Assembly: GCF_009765825.1 (NCBI RefSeq) | Contig: NZ_LMUR01000004.1 | Coordinates: 124,001-188,000 of the forward strand | Reading direction: 5' to 3' | DNA from: Granulicella sp. L60 | Lineage (GTDB): Bacteria; Acidobacteriota; Terriglobia; Terriglobales; Acidobacteriaceae | DNA: 64,000 nt | Part shown: positions 1 through 9,334 of the stretch, one piece after another | Position numbering within the stretch: the stretch's first letter is position 1 | How the letters are laid out: each line of letters begins with the position of its first letter | Notes under the pieces: generated by a model | What the model was told of the DNA's origin: nothing | The model's input: the letters and a program-made list of their open reading frames with translations, nothing else | Database searches by the model: none | Program-made: the position numbers and the translations under genes

Positions 1-1
1 C

Positions 2-550
2 TCCGTGGACATTCCCCTCACCGACGACACCCTCTCCGTCCTCGGCAACGGCGACTTCCTCAATCGCGTCTACACCAGCCGCCCCAGCCTCTCCACCCCA
101 ACCTCCCTCACCCAAGCACCTGCGGTTCCGCTAACCCCGCCCGTCAGCCTCTTCATCGGCTACTTCGCCACCCAGCGCACTGGCCAGACCATGCACTCCC
201 CGCAGAACTGCCTTCCCGGCGCCGGCTGGACCTTCGACTGGAAGAAGTACGTTAGCCTGCAGGACGTCAACAACAAAAACTATCGCGTCGGCGAGTACCT
301 CATCAGCAACGGAGACAAAAAACAGTTCGTCATCTACTGGTACCAGGCCCACGGCCGCAGCGTCCCCAACGAGTACGCCGCCAAGGCCTACATGGTCACC
401 GACGCCATCCGCATGAACCGCACCGACGGCGCCCTGGTCCGCGTCATCACCGAGGTCATGCCCAACGAATCCCTCGAGACCGCCGAGGCCCGAGCCACCC
501 ACTTCACCCAGGAGATGGCCCCCAATCTACCCCGTTTCATTCCGAACTAG
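2..550 (+). CDS. EpsI-type exosortase-associated protein, 3' part
   Basis: The reading frame is open to the left edge, so the start and the expected N-terminal membrane anchor lie outside the window; about 182 codons are visible. The segment HSPQNCLPGAGW (bases 194-229) followed by a tyrosine-rich strand region and a C-terminal helix matches the EpsI/DUF3485 family. That family occurs fused or adjacent to exosortases and is tied to exopolysaccharide export and PEP-CTERM protein sorting. The PrsT-like gene 122 bp downstream and PEP-CTERM proteins in the window fit this role. The exosortase itself is probably just upstream. The family is fairly clear; the enzymatic role of EpsI is not established. 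Confidence 0.8.
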   Translation, partial: SVDIPLTDDTLSVLGNGDFLNRVYTSRPSLSTPTSLTQAPAVPLTPPVSLFIGYFATQRTGQTMHSPQNCLPGAGWTFDWKKYVSLQDVNNKNYRVGEYLISNGDKKQFVIYWYQAHGRSVPNEYAAKAYMVTDAIRMNRTDGALVRVITEVMPNESLETAEARATHFTQEMAPNLPRFIPN

Positions 551-672
551 CACTCTGGCCTTGCATCTTCTCCATCGATCAGGGCAAAGTAGCACGTTGA
601 AGTTTAGAAACATTACGGCAGTCAGAACCCACACCGCTGCCCCAGAGTTCGAACCTTAGAGGAAAATCCGCA

Positions 673-2970
673 ATGAGAATCTCAACGCCCCGAGCCGCAC
701 TTCGAGTCTCCGCAGTCATCGCCATCTCGCTCTCCCTCGGCTTCACCACCGGCTGCCATCGCGATCCCAACAAGCTCAAGCAGCGCTATCTCGAGAGCGG
801 CAAGCGCTACTTCGACCAGGGCAAGTACAAAGAGGCGACCATCCAGTTCTCCAACGCCCTCAAGGTCGACCACAACTTCGGCGACGCCCACTATGAGCTC
901 TCCCGCGCCTATCTCAAGGAGGGCTCCTTCATGCCCGCCTACGCCGAGCTCCTCCGCACCGTCGACCTCCAGCCCACCAACCTGAAGGCGCGCATCGACC
1001 TCGGCAATATCCTCATCGCCGGCAAGCAGATTCCCCGCGCCACCGAACAGGCCAACGCCGTACTCGCCGCCGATCCCAACAACGCCGACGCTCACGCCCT
1101 GCTCGCCAGCATCGCCATCGCCAAGAACGATCAGCCCGAGGCCCTCGCCCAGATCAAGCAGGCCCTCGCCATCGATCCCAACCGCGCCAGCTACCACGTC
1201 ACCCTCGGCCTCCTCCAGGCCAACGACCCCTCCACCTCCGACGCCGGCGTCGATCAGCTCCGCAAAGCCGTCTCCCTCGACGGCAAGGACGCGACAGCCC
1301 ACCTCATGCTCGCCTCCATCCTGCGCCGCAAGGGCGATCTCCCCGGCGCCGTCGTCGAAGCCAAAGCCGCCATCGCCGCCGACCCCAAAGACATCGGCGC
1401 CCGCGCAGCCCTCGCCGAGCTCTACATGAGCCAGAACGACAACGCCAACGCCGAAGCCACCCTCCGCCAAGCCAGCGAAGACCTCTCCGACAGCGAAAAC
1501 GGCGCAGGCATGCTCGCCAGCTTCTACATCCGCACCAAGCAGCTCGACCGCGGCGAAGCCGCCTATGCCGACCTCGTCGCCAAACATCCCAAGAGCGCCC
1601 CGCTCAAGATCGCCTACGTCCGCCTTCTCATCCTTAATAAGGACCTGCCCAAAGCCCGCACCGTCGGAGCCGAGCTAGCCAAGTCCGACAGCTCCATCCC
1701 CGAAGTCGCCGTCCTCAACGCCATGCTCATGCTCAACGACGGCAAGGTCGGTCCCGCCTTCGACACCCTCCAGAAGGCCGCGAAGTCCAGCCCCGAAAAT
1801 CTCCTCGTTCACATCTGGCTCGGACGCGCCGCCCAGGCCAAGGGAGACATGCAGACCGCCACGGAGAACTTCCGCGAAGCAGTCCGCATCAACCCCAAGA
1901 GCATCGAGGCGCAGACCGGCCTCGCCGACATGGCCATCGCCGGACGCGACTACACCACCCTCACCCAGGTCGCCAACGCCACCATGGCCATCAACCCTGC
2001 CATGGCCATGCCCTATCTCTGGCGCGGTATGGCAGAGGCCACCCAGAAGGACTACGACAAGGCCGACGCCGACTTCCGTCAGGCCATGAAGCTCGAGCCC
2101 ACCAACTACGCCCCCTACCTCGAACTCGCGCAGCTTCGCATGAGCCAGCAGAAGCTCCCCGAGGCCAGCTCCCTCCTCGAGCAGTCTCTCCAGTACAACC
2201 CCAACTCCGCTCGCTCCCTCCGCCTGCTCGCCGCCATCCTCATCTCGCAGAAGCAGGCGCCGAAGGCAGTCACCCGCGTTCAGGAGCAAATCGCCAAGTC
2301 GCCCCAGAACGCCGACATGTACTCCCTGCTCGCCGAGCTACAGCTAGGCACCGGCGACCCCAAAGGCGCACTCGCCACCTCCGAGAAGGCCATGCAGCTC
2401 AACCCCAACGACACCGCCGCCGTCGTCACCTACACCCGCGCCGAAGTCACCGCAGGCGATCCCGCCAAGGCCCTCGCCAAGTGGCAGCAGTGGACCACCG
2501 ATCACCCCACCGACGTCCAGGGACTGACCATGCTCGGCTCTATGCAGGAGTCGCAGGGTGACCGCCAGGGCGCCATCGCAAGCTACAAAAAGGTCCTCGC
2601 CGTCCAGCCCGAGCAGCCCATCGCCGCCAACAACCTCGCCATGCTCATGGTCGAGACCAACCAGAACCTCGACGTCGCCCTCTCCTACGCGCAGATCGCC
2701 CGCCGCGTCCTTCCCAACTCCCCCGACACCGCCGACACCCTCGCCTGGGTCTACTACCAGAAGGGCAGCTACCCCTCCGCCCTCGACCTCCTGCAGGACG
2801 CCGCCAAGCAGTCTCCCAACAGCGCCAACATCCAATATCACCTCGGCATGACCTACTCCAAGATGGCCAACAACGCCGACGCTGTAACCCACCTCAAAAA
2901 GGCCACCGAACTAGCCCCCAACTCCCAAACCGCAAAAGACGCCGCCAAAGAGCTAAGCACCCTCAGCTAA
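673..2970 (+). CDS. PrsT-like TPR-repeat lipoprotein of the exosortase/EPS system
   Basis: The protein has 765 residues. It starts with a lipoprotein signal: basic N-terminus, hydrophobic stretch 12-26 and lipobox FTTGC with Cys28. The rest is almost entirely tandem TPR units of about 34 residues (for example YFDQGKYKEATIQFSNAL near residue 50, repeated to the C-terminus). This resembles PrsT, the TPR-repeat protein of XrtA/PEP-CTERM loci, although those are usually somewhat longer. It is expected to be anchored in a membrane facing the periplasm and to scaffold polysaccharide export or assembly. It follows the EpsI gene in the same direction and ends at a strong terminator. TPR lipoprotein is certain; PrsT identity rests mainly on context. 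Confidence 0.82.
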   Translation: MRISTPRAALRVSAVIAISLSLGFTTGCHRDPNKLKQRYLESGKRYFDQGKYKEATIQFSNALKVDHNFGDAHYELSRAYLKEGSFMPAYAELLRTVDLQPTNLKARIDLGNILIAGKQIPRATEQANAVLAADPNNADAHALLASIAIAKNDQPEALAQIKQALAIDPNRASYHVTLGLLQANDPSTSDAGVDQLRKAVSLDGKDATAHLMLASILRRKGDLPGAVVEAKAAIAADPKDIGARAALAELYMSQNDNANAEATLRQASEDLSDSENGAGMLASFYIRTKQLDRGEAAYADLVAKHPKSAPLKIAYVRLLILNKDLPKARTVGAELAKSDSSIPEVAVLNAMLMLNDGKVGPAFDTLQKAAKSSPENLLVHIWLGRAAQAKGDMQTATENFREAVRINPKSIEAQTGLADMAIAGRDYTTLTQVANATMAINPAMAMPYLWRGMAEATQKDYDKADADFRQAMKLEPTNYAPYLELAQLRMSQQKLPEASSLLEQSLQYNPNSARSLRLLAAILISQKQAPKAVTRVQEQIAKSPQNADMYSLLAELQLGTGDPKGALATSEKAMQLNPNDTAAVVTYTRAEVTAGDPAKALAKWQQWTTDHPTDVQGLTMLGSMQESQGDRQGAIASYKKVLAVQPEQPIAANNLAMLMVETNQNLDVALSYAQIARRVLPNSPDTADTLAWVYYQKGSYPSALDLLQDAAKQSPNSANIQYHLGMTYSKMANNADAVTHLKKATELAPNSQTAKDAAKELSTLS

Positions 2971-3015
2971 CCACCACCCACCCCACCACCGACCACCGCA
3001 CCAAAGCCCGCCACC

Positions 3016-3058
3016 AAAAAGAACAGGCAACCGCCCCAAGCGGTTGCCTGTTCTTTTT
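3016..3058 (+). terminator. Bidirectional intrinsic terminator after the TPR lipoprotein gene
   Basis: Perfect 19-bp inverted repeat (3016-3034 and 3040-3058) with a 5-nt loop, flanked by A5 on the left and T5 on the right. It can therefore act on both strands, closing the EpsI-PrsT unit. Confidence 0.9.
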
Positions 3059-3104
3059 GCCACCCCCATACGAATACGCGGTCGCCGCCATTGTCGCTGC
3101 CGTT

Positions 3105-3320
3105 GTTTGCCCTTTTGGTTGTCATCGCCGTAGGGGATCTGCGGTTGCAGTTGCCTGTTCCATTGGTTTGTCATCCCGCAGGGATCTGCTGTTGCAATTG
3201 CTGTTGCATTATCGTGCGTTGTCGTTGCGGTTGTTTGCCCTTTTGATTTGTCATCCCGTAGGGATCTGCTGTTGCACTTGTCGCTGCTGTTGCTCTTGTC
3301 TTTGCCCTTGCAGCTGCAGT
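3105..3320. repeat. Cluster of three GTCATCCC-type palindromic repeats in GTTGC-rich DNA
   Basis: Three copies of a unit with core ATCCCGTAGGGATCTGC lie at about 3117-3151 (degenerate), 3166-3198 and 3246-3279. They are separated by runs rich in TTGC and TTGCCTGTTC. The core ATCCC-gta-GGGAT is a small hairpin. A second cluster of three lies at 34,165-34,345. No protein-like reading frame is convincing here. Confidence 0.75.
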
Positions 3321-3327
3321 TGAGGTA

Positions 3328-3348
3328 AAGCGAGGCTTCAGCCTCGCG
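3328..3348. repeat. GGCTTCAGCC palindrome
   Basis: The perfect palindrome GCGAGGCTTCAGCCTCGC belongs to the same family as the palindromes near 36,050 and 38,760. Its role is unknown. Confidence 0.5.
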
Positions 3349-3460
3349 TCTAAAACCCACCACAAGCTCCCTCCACTCTGCCGAAGGCCGGAGCGAAAGG
3401 CGAAGCCGAAGCGACTAAATATTGCCGTTGCTTTTGCCTGTTCTCCTCAACCCGCCAAAA

Positions 3461-3725
3461 CCCTGTCAAGCCCCAAACCCACCAAAGCCCGCGCCAATCG
3501 CGGAGATTCGCCTTGCGCACGAGTTACCTTCCACCCGCTAGAATAGAAATAGAGAACAAAAAGCCCCGGCAAACGCCGGGGCTTTCCCATTAACCACCTA
3601 ACCCATTTAGAAAGAAATATTTACCCGCAACCCATTTGCTATGAATATTTTACAAGAGCCAAAAAACGCAACCCAAACAATCGAAACAACTTAGCCACAC
3701 CCACCCCCCAGGGGTGGGGTACCCC
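3461..3725. repeat. Copy A of a ~265-bp composite intergenic element
   Basis: The element has a fixed order: a CCTGTCAAGCCCC block (3462), a -10-like TAGAAT followed by AGAAATAGA (3539), a perfect 11-bp hairpin (3560-3585), an AACCCATTTAGAAAG block (about 3600), and a GGGGTACCCC end (about 3716) that abuts the stop codon of the next gene. The same order recurs at 38,211-38,475. With the terminator and the two repeat features above it accounts for most of the 755-bp gene-free gap. Confidence 0.75.
3560..3585 (+). terminator. Hairpin inside composite element A
   Basis: Perfect 11-bp arms with AAAGCCCC at the base and an AAAC loop, followed by a short T run. It resembles a rho-independent terminator but lies far from the end of the upstream gene and directly after the -10-like box of the element. 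Confidence 0.6.
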
Positions 3726-4955
3726 TTAACCCCGCTCCGTCCGGTTCCACCGAGCATGTCTCAGATGCAACAACGCCCCAAGATGCTGAAAGGATATCCA
3801 CCCCACATAAAGAAACACCCCACCGATCATACGTCCCATCCCCGCCTCCCTCCGATTCGTAGAGAGAATGGCAAGCACATAAAGGCCCTGCATTAGCACC
3901 GCAACCCCAAACAGAACCACCCACACAAACGGCACATGATGCCAAGCCACCAACACGAGCAAAGCCGACACCACCGTAAGCAGAAAGAGAGGAATACGAC
4001 TTAGCGTAAGCAGAAACACACAAGCCTCCAGGCTCCTCCAGTCACGCCTGCGGAAGCCCTGCACAAACAGCCCCGGCAGCCGATTGGCGATCAGCGCATA
4101 CGTCCCACCCGCCCACCGCTGCCTCTGTCCGCTCGCATGTTTCACCTGCCCGGTCATCACCGCAGAGACACTCGCGTCCTCGATAAAATGAACTGCCTCA
4201 CCCTGCCGAGCCAGGTCGAGGCCATACTCCAGGTCCTCGCAGATCGAGTCCGCACGCCACGGAACCTGCCGCAACAGCTTCGTGCTCAAACAAAAACCAG
4301 TCCCCTGCAGCCCCTGGTACAGCCGGAACCGCGACCGTGGCCTGGTCACGTACGCGTCCACCGCCAGCTTCGCAGCCCTGCTGATCAGCCGAAGCCACGG
4401 AGGAGTGTCCGCCGGAAACTCAAAGTTGTACCGCACCTGCAACGCATCGTAGCCTCGACCAATCTCCCGGTCCAAAGCCGACAGCAGATTCGGGCTCGCA
4501 ACCGTATCCGCGTCGATCACCACCAGCGCGTCATAACTCATCGTCTCCGCCCGCCGAAACGCCCAGGCAAGCGCATGTCCCTTGCCCAGCAGCGTCGGGT
4601 CGCTTCTCTCCCAAACCTCGCAACCCTCCGCAGCCGCAACCTGCGCAGTGTTGTCCGAACAGTTGTCCGCGATGAATACCATATGTACCTGGTCCGCCGG
4701 ATAGTCCAGCCCCTTCAGGCTGCGCGCCGTCGGCCGTAGGTACTCGCCCTCATCATGTGCCGGGACGAAGACGATAAACCGAGTCTTCCCAGCGCCCAAA
4801 CCTGCAACCGCAGGCTTACCAATCTCACCAGACTCCGCCCAGCCAAGAACCGCGAAGAGAAGAACATAAGCAGAGAGCAGCAGAACGCAGAAGATACAAA
4901 GGATGACACAGAAGATAAGCACAGCCGCCATAGATACCTGAACTGAAGAGACCAA
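3726..4955 (-). CDS. Membrane glycosyltransferase, family 2
   Basis: The protein has 409 residues if read from the TTG at 4955. An ATG at 4931 (residue 9) is an equally good start; neither has a strong ribosome binding site. An N-terminal membrane segment (about 10-36) is followed by a GT2 catalytic domain with PAHDE near residue 66, DAD at 148-150, the acid ED at 240-241 and QRQRW at 277-281. Two to three C-terminal membrane segments follow. The QxxRW box and flanking membrane helices are typical of processive or lipid-linked synthases such as cellulose-synthase-like enzymes. It probably adds sugars at the cytoplasmic face of the inner membrane. The sugar is unknown. Confidence 0.85.
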   Translation of the reverse strand: MVSSVQVSMAAVLIFCVILCIFCVLLLSAYVLLFAVLGWAESGEIGKPAVAGLGAGKTRFIVFVPAHDEGEYLRPTARSLKGLDYPADQVHMVFIADNCSDNTAQVAAAEGCEVWERSDPTLLGKGHALAWAFRRAETMSYDALVVIDADTVASPNLLSALDREIGRGYDALQVRYNFEFPADTPPWLRLISRAAKLAVDAYVTRPRSRFRLYQGLQGTGFCLSTKLLRQVPWRADSICEDLEYGLDLARQGEAVHFIEDASVSAVMTGQVKHASGQRQRWAGGTYALIANRLPGLFVQGFRRRDWRSLEACVFLLTLSRIPLFLLTVVSALLVLVAWHHVPFVWVVLFGVAVLMQGLYVLAILSTNRREAGMGRMIGGVFLYVGWISFQHLGALLHLRHARWNRTERG

Positions 4956-5174
4956 AACTCCGAACCAACGGAGAGATGTTTGACCGACCCACTACCGAAG
5001 CTCTCGCCGGCCGGGATCAAAGAGCATCACGGTCAAAGTTGGAGTAAAAGCCGAAAAGAAGATGGAGAGACAAACAACTGCCGAGAGTCTGCGCTAAGAA
5101 TAGCGACAGAGATCGCTTTACACAAGATAAACAGAACACGCATCGACGCATCCTCAAGCACTATCGAACGCCTC

Positions 5175-6353
5175 TCACCCCGCTGCCCTGCCAAGTACCC
5201 TCGCATACGCGCCGGTGACCTGATCCATCATCGCTTCGATGGTGAACTTCTCCGCCACTAGCGCCTTCCCAGCCTCGCCCATCGCCTTCGCCCTCACCGG
5301 ATCTTCCAGCAGCCGAGCAATCACAACCGCCATCGCCGCTGGATCCTCCGAAGGCACCACAAACCCACTCACCCCATCCTCCACAGCCTCCGCGTTCCCT
5401 CCAACATTGGTGGCCACTACCGGCAGAGACAACGCCATCGCCTCGACGATCGCATTCGAAAAACCCTCGCTCCGCGAAGGCAGAACGAAGATGTCAGCCG
5501 AAGACAGAAACTCTCGAAGGTCGGTAACGCCTCCCATAAAGTGGACGTGATCGACCAGATTCAGCTCACGAACCAGTGCCTGTAACTCGGCAAAGTAATC
5601 AGGCTCCAACACCTCCCCGGCGATCCGGAAAGACACCTCCGGAGAGTGCGTCACAACCACCGCCGCAGCCCGGATCAAAACATCATGCCCCTTCACCCGG
5701 CGAACGTTCCCCACCGTCGAAATCACAAAACCACCCGGAGCCTTGCCAGCCTTGGGAACAGCCTTCCAGGCCGCAAGATCGAGCCCGTTATAAATCGTCA
5801 AAACTCGCTCCGGATCGATTCCATCTACCTCAATGCAATGCCTCCGAACCTGTTCCGAGACCGCAAACACCGCGTCTGGAACATCCGAAAGCAGACGATA
5901 AGCCACTGCATGTTTGCCACTCCGCAGGATTCCCATATCTCTGCGACTCCAGATAAGCTTCGCCTTGGACATCATCTTGGTCACAGCGCCAGCCCAAAGA
6001 TCCGAGCTCTCAAAGAACGTCTGTACGATCCGGATCTGCTGCCGCTCGAGAAAGCCCCTCATTTGGAACGCAGCTCGAAGCGCTCGAAGATCATACGTCT
6101 TAGACAAAGTAAGAACATAGACCGGACACGGAGACATCTTGAGCGCAGAACTCTCCATATTGACCGAGAAGGTCAGAATGGAGACGCGATAGCCATACTT
6201 CGGCAGCAAGGCCGCAAGCCTCAGAGCAACCCGCTCTCCTCCGCCAAGTGTTACCGCAATCTGATCAAGAACGAGCAGAATATGCGGCAACCTAATATTC
6301 GTCGCGTTCTCGTCACCCCGCAAACCAGGCGCTACCAACCGAATCATATCCAC
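5175..6353 (-). CDS. Glycosyltransferase, family 4
   Basis: The protein has 392 residues from GTG 6353; ATG 6347 is an alternative. It has a two-domain GT-B fold: a glycine-rich GGGERVA segment near residue 38 in the acceptor domain, VKGHD (about 220) in the donor-binding domain and the E-x7-E motif around E296/E304 (RSEGFSNAIVEAM). It is a retaining, soluble or membrane-associated transferase that uses a nucleotide sugar. It lies on the minus strand with other polymer genes, 55 bp from the ligase-like gene, so co-transcription with it is likely. The sugar and linkage cannot be read from sequence. Confidence 0.86.
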   Translation of the reverse strand: MDMIRLVAPGLRGDENATNIRLPHILLVLDQIAVTLGGGERVALRLAALLPKYGYRVSILTFSVNMESSALKMSPCPVYVLTLSKTYDLRALRAAFQMRGFLERQQIRIVQTFFESSDLWAGAVTKMMSKAKLIWSRRDMGILRSGKHAVAYRLLSDVPDAVFAVSEQVRRHCIEVDGIDPERVLTIYNGLDLAAWKAVPKAGKAPGGFVISTVGNVRRVKGHDVLIRAAAVVVTHSPEVSFRIAGEVLEPDYFAELQALVRELNLVDHVHFMGGVTDLREFLSSADIFVLPSRSEGFSNAIVEAMALSLPVVATNVGGNAEAVEDGVSGFVVPSEDPAAMAVVIARLLEDPVRAKAMGEAGKALVAEKFTIEAMMDQVTGAYARVLGRAAG

Positions 6354-6408
6354 TCAGGAAACCCTGCCATCGCGCCTCATCGAACCGGAAGAACCACCCA
6401 CAAACCAC

Positions 6409-7743
6409 TCAACGATATGCCATATACGGATTCGTTACGACGGACCGGTCGTTGATAACAACCGCCCCCTCTTCCAAAGGCTTAGCGAATCCAACGACCC
6501 GCACCGCAGCCGCGGTCAGCACCCAAAGAAGCCCAATGATCTCAGGGTAGTTCCACCGATCGCCAAAGATATTGGAAATAACACAGGCGCTCACAGCAAG
6601 AAAGAGTCCCAGTCCCAACCCTCGATAAAGCGGATCTTCCGTATGCTTGAAAGCACGATAGGCCGCAGCAAGCATCTGTTGGAGTAAGGCAAGCACTAAT
6701 GCCATGCCTATGATTCCAGTCTCCACCATGACCTTCACATACCAGTTATGAGTGTCTTTCAGGCCATCAACGTGGTTTCCATACTGATATGTCCCATAGC
6801 CAGTACCAAAGAGTGGGTTATGCAGCATGCTCGTCTTAGCCTCTTCCCATAGTTGGATACGACTGGCCGCCGAAGCTTCAAGATTCCCGTTCGAACTCTC
6901 CGTCATCGTCACACGTTCGGTGACAGCTACCGGAAGAATCGCCTGCCACGTAAACATGAACGCTAATACCGCCAGCAGGAGCTTGCGATCCTTCAAAACC
7001 CCAAGCAGAAAGACGCCGACAAGCACTGCAATATAGGAACCTCTGGAGAAGGTGTACAACGTTGCCAGGATTGTCAAAGCTACCAATCCATAGCAAAGCA
7101 GCTTCGCCTTCTTCTTCACAAATTGGCCGAATCCCCAAAAGAATAGGGCAAATTGAGCTAAGAACGCAGCCAGGCCATTCGCGCCGGCCCAGCCAAGCGG
7201 ACCCGCATCACGCTTGCTCTCATCAAAATGAGAGAAGTTTCTGGACATGCTCTCCGTCAAGGCGCTCCTGTCGATTACCAGGAGTGTTATAGCAGTGATA
7301 ATCACCACGATTTTCACGGCCTTTCGGTCTTCAATGACCAGATTCGCGGCCACAAAGATCAACGGAATAAGCGTGTAGTCCTTCCACATGATGAAATTTG
7401 CATCCGTAAACCACAGAGGAGCGGGGCCATTTCCCAATATTGTTCCTATCCACATCGATAGATAGAGATACAGAATTGAAATCAGCCAGATCGTGTTCAT
7501 GCTTGACTTAGGCAGCCGCTTGCCATGAGTCAATGCTCCAACCACAATCGAAATGATCAATATGGTGAGCATATTTCCGCCCAGCGGGTAGGCGAGGAAA
7601 TGATCTCGTAGACTACGATACGGCAGCAGGGGCATTAGATAATAAAGCCCCCACAGAGGCCGTCCGCCCAAGCTGATTAATATAAATACCCAGGAGGCTA
7701 AGTAGAAGACCAACGGAAGGTAATGATATATGCCTAAGCCCAC
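6409..7743 (-). CDS. O-antigen ligase/polymerase-like membrane protein
   Basis: The protein has 444 residues from GTG 7743. It is strongly hydrophobic with about ten to twelve membrane segments and one large periplasmic loop (roughly 270-340) containing SRIQLWEEAKTSMLHNPLFG and THNWYVKV. That layout and the FSRGSY segment at the end of a helix match the Wzy/WaaL O-antigen ligase superfamily. Exosortase-linked loci often carry a ligase-like member of this kind. It would join lipid-linked glycans to each other or to an acceptor on the periplasmic side. Polymerase and ligase cannot be told apart from sequence. Confidence 0.8.
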   Translation of the reverse strand: MGLGIYHYLPLVFYLASWVFILISLGGRPLWGLYYLMPLLPYRSLRDHFLAYPLGGNMLTILIISIVVGALTHGKRLPKSSMNTIWLISILYLYLSMWIGTILGNGPAPLWFTDANFIMWKDYTLIPLIFVAANLVIEDRKAVKIVVIITAITLLVIDRSALTESMSRNFSHFDESKRDAGPLGWAGANGLAAFLAQFALFFWGFGQFVKKKAKLLCYGLVALTILATLYTFSRGSYIAVLVGVFLLGVLKDRKLLLAVLAFMFTWQAILPVAVTERVTMTESSNGNLEASAASRIQLWEEAKTSMLHNPLFGTGYGTYQYGNHVDGLKDTHNWYVKVMVETGIIGMALVLALLQQMLAAAYRAFKHTEDPLYRGLGLGLFLAVSACVISNIFGDRWNYPEIIGLLWVLTAAAVRVVGFAKPLEEGAVVINDRSVVTNPYMAYR

Positions 7744-7805
7744 GAGGGTATCTCCAAAATCATTACTCGACCTAAATCCATCCGTACTCTACTTATGTTA
7801 CTCAT

Positions 7806-8918
7806 TTAGCGCCTCCATACATCTTTCTTTCTGGCAAGAAAGTTGTAGAGGGCAATTGCGGCGGCTGCGTTGAGACTGACAAAAGTGCTCACGATCGCGA
7901 TCGGCTTTAGCTTGCGCACCGAAGAATTGAGCAATCCAAATACAGCCAAAATATAAAAGATGATTTGGCTATAGAAGACCAGACGATAAAAGAGTCCATC
8001 GGCCAACGCCGAATTCACGAGCATTCCAACCATAAATAGGGGAACCATGAGCCGAACGATCTTGTGACTCAAAAAACGGAACAAGATAGGATTCGTCGGC
8101 GAAAACAACCAGGGCGCAATAGACAGCAGTTGATAATTTCCGGTCAGGGTACGAACTTTGCGTGAGAACTCTTTCCCTTTCTCACTGAAGATTCTGTCGC
8201 GCGCTATTGCGGACGGCTGGAAGATTACTCGTCGTCCCTTACGAACGACGTTCATTGGAACGAAAACATCGTCGAGAATCGTGCCCGAAGGAATTTCGGT
8301 ATACAGGTCGCGTCGTATCGCATAAATCGCTCCGGTCACTCCGACCACAGAGCCCGATTCAGACTCAAGCTTCCGCACCATCTTTTCAATCTTCCAATAA
8401 ATCCCCAATGCGTTTTCTTTAGACGTGCCATCTTCAGACTGAAGCAATAGTTCACCACTCACCGCACCTACGGTCTGGTCCGCGAAACAAGAGATCAACT
8501 CCGATATCGCATCTCGATCAACAGATTGCCTGGCGTCGAGGAAGACGAGAATCTCCCCGGATGAAGATTTAATCGATTCATTAAGCGCCCCGGCCTTCCC
8601 ACGCGACTCGTCGAGAATGACCGGCGTAATCCACTCACGCTCCTCCAGTAGAATTTTTACCGTGTTGTCCGTCGAACCATCCGACGCAACAATAACCTGA
8701 GTCTTCTCTCGCGGATAATCGAGGTTTCGAAGATTCTCTAGCTTTTCAGGTAGATTCCTCTCTTCATTTCGCGCCGCAATAATGATGGATATCTCGGGAG
8801 TAATAGCTTTTCTGGCAACAGGGCGCCTTTTCAAACTCGCCACCAACCAGAGCCACAGAGCGTAACCGAAGTACGCATAAGAAATAAGGGCGAAACAAAC
8901 CCAGAAAATAATCTTCAT
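7806..8918 (-). CDS. Membrane glycosyltransferase, family 2
   Basis: The protein has 370 residues. One N-terminal membrane helix (1-28) precedes a GT2 domain with IIAARNEE (46-53), SDGSTD (79-84), LDAR (127-130) in place of the usual DxD, and LDDVFVP near residue 227. At least three membrane helices follow at the C-terminus. This is the layout of polyisoprenyl-linked or processive GT2 enzymes. It sits between the ligase-like gene and another GT2, all on the minus strand, consistent with one polymer operon. The donor sugar is unknown. Confidence 0.84.
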   Translation of the reverse strand: MKIIFWVCFALISYAYFGYALWLWLVASLKRRPVARKAITPEISIIIAARNEERNLPEKLENLRNLDYPREKTQVIVASDGSTDNTVKILLEEREWITPVILDESRGKAGALNESIKSSSGEILVFLDARQSVDRDAISELISCFADQTVGAVSGELLLQSEDGTSKENALGIYWKIEKMVRKLESESGSVVGVTGAIYAIRRDLYTEIPSGTILDDVFVPMNVVRKGRRVIFQPSAIARDRIFSEKGKEFSRKVRTLTGNYQLLSIAPWLFSPTNPILFRFLSHKIVRLMVPLFMVGMLVNSALADGLFYRLVFYSQIIFYILAVFGLLNSSVRKLKPIAIVSTFVSLNAAAAIALYNFLARKKDVWRR

Positions 8919-9070
8919 CTCTTATGTCCAAACTGTGACACACCTAAACAGCACAGCGAAAAAATCTCGCAACTCCGCTCTTCAGGATCCACCTGCCCCC
9001 AAAAATCCAAGCCGTTGTCTCGACGATTCCGCTCCAACATTCGAATCATCTTACTTCCGCAGTCCCTGTT

Positions 9071-9283
9071 TTACTGTTGCAGCGCATCCATATAGACGAT
9101 AGACGGCCCCAGATGAGAACCCGATCGACTCGCTCCGCCCATGTGCATACAAGGCTGACCTCCGAAAAGCATACGTGACCCGCCCGCGATCAGGCAATAC
9201 AACTCCGCTAACACAGAAGTGGCACCCAAACCCTCTAAATCCAGACGAATCATGGATGATTCGCTGGAGCCAACTAATCTCAT
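9071..9283 (-). CDS. Possible small protein of unknown function (70 aa)
   Basis: This frame lies in the 416-bp gap between two glycosyltransferase genes and is co-directional with them. It codes for 70 residues including AELYCLIAGGSRMLFGG and PCMHMGG. Composition is protein-like (no low-complexity runs, frequent Gly, Leu and Met) and no longer gene competes for the space. A stop codon precedes the ATG closely and no clear ribosome binding site is visible. No family is recognised. It could be a genuine short gene or the remnant of a longer one. The rest of the gap (8919-9070, 9284-9334) shows nothing. Confidence 0.35.
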   Translation of the reverse strand: MRLVGSSESSMIRLDLEGLGATSVLAELYCLIAGGSRMLFGGQPCMHMGGASRSGSHLGPSIVYMDALQQ

Positions 9284-9334
9284 AATGACTGCGTGTGCAG
9301 CAGAACGTTCTCAGTATCGATTCAAGACAGAACC

